Positions 63,985 through 64,000 of a stretch of 64,000 nucleotides of DNA are shown here, piece by piece. Below the pieces are notes generated by a model, which saw only the letters and a list, made by a program, of their open reading frames with translations, did no database searches and had not been told where the DNA came from. This DNA is from Phytoactinopolyspora halotolerans (GTDB lineage: Bacteria; Actinomycetota; Actinomycetes; Jiangellales; Jiangellaceae): the NCBI RefSeq assembly GCF_010550675.1, contig NZ_JAAGOA010000019.1, positions 1-64,000 of the forward strand. The letters run 5' to 3'. A program made the translations under genes and the position numbers. Within the stretch, counting starts at the first letter, position 1, and every line of letters begins with the position of its first letter.

Positions 63985-64000
63985 ATGGGCGTGAACAGCC
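63985..64000 (+). CDS. Start of the next gene, probably murD (cut by window edge)
   Basis: ATG 63985 preceded by AAAGGGGG at 9-16 bp; reads MGVNS to the edge. In actinobacteria murD follows mraY, so UDP-MurNAc-L-alanine:D-glutamate ligase is expected. Too short to verify. Confidence 0.4.

Noticed and set aside
63731-63994. Plus-strand 87-codon open frame after mraY
   Set aside because: Spans the 29-bp inverted repeat, has no family features and ends beyond the likely murD start.

Overview
The window is high-GC (roughly 70%) DNA of an actinomycete. The strongest pointers are the mraZ-rsmH-ftsL-ftsI-murE-murF-mraY division/cell-wall cluster, a lexA gene divergent from a LysM division-suppressor gene, an nrdR-nrdJ (class II ribonucleotide reductase) pair, the miaA-dapF-hflX block, and frequent GTG/TTG starts with GGAGG-type ribosome binding sites. 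I cannot name the genus; the set would fit a Jiangellales- or Nocardioidaceae-like soil actinomycete. No rRNA, tRNA or CRISPR array was recognised.

Layout. 1-3.5 kb: edge of an IS630-type transposase, an HxlR regulator broken by a 34-bp tandem duplication, an ArsR-SRPBCC-DHFR-like operon, and an NTF2-like gene paired with an alpha/beta hydrolase that has lost its catalytic residues. 3.7-11.2 kb: a SWIM/SNF2 helicase, then a low-GC NotI-type restriction-modification-Vsr cassette set in gene debris that includes a uvrD fragment. 11.2-13.3 kb: an Rrf2-MFS pair with matching palindromic operators. 13.4-29.6 kb: an accessory, regulator-rich stretch with three full-length AraC regulators of one broad type, two HTH-only AraC relatives, a duplicated dehydratase-like/VOC gene, an alpha-galactoside GH4-ABC operon with its own divergent AraC regulator, a small XRE protein, and a four-domain XRE/winged-HTH/NTase-like/HEPN-like fusion. 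29.9-48.3 kb: conserved chromosomal core (sensory-rhodopsin-transducer homologue, miaA, dapF, hflX, S9 peptidase, DinG-like helicase, lexA, LysM protein, nrdR, nrdJ, spermidine-synthase-like protein, aldo/keto reductase, methyltransferase, DUF3040). 48.7-53.5 kb: MoxR-DUF58-transglutaminase operon. 54.5-64 kb: mraZ through mraY, with murD probably starting at the right edge.

The least explained signal is non-coding. Six short imperfect palindromes share one fixed geometry (8-4-4-8-4-4-8/10 nt) and lie only between genes. There are also several very long perfect hairpins: one repeat shared by two convergent gene pairs, one over the miaA stop codon, one between murE and murF, and a 29-bp inverted repeat between mraY and the presumed murD. 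Other notable points are helically phased DnaA-box-like repeats upstream of nrdR, a 10-bp-period MraZ box array, and 18-nt minisatellites coding hexapeptides inside ftsI and murE. All functional statements come from reading motifs by eye; no database search was run.
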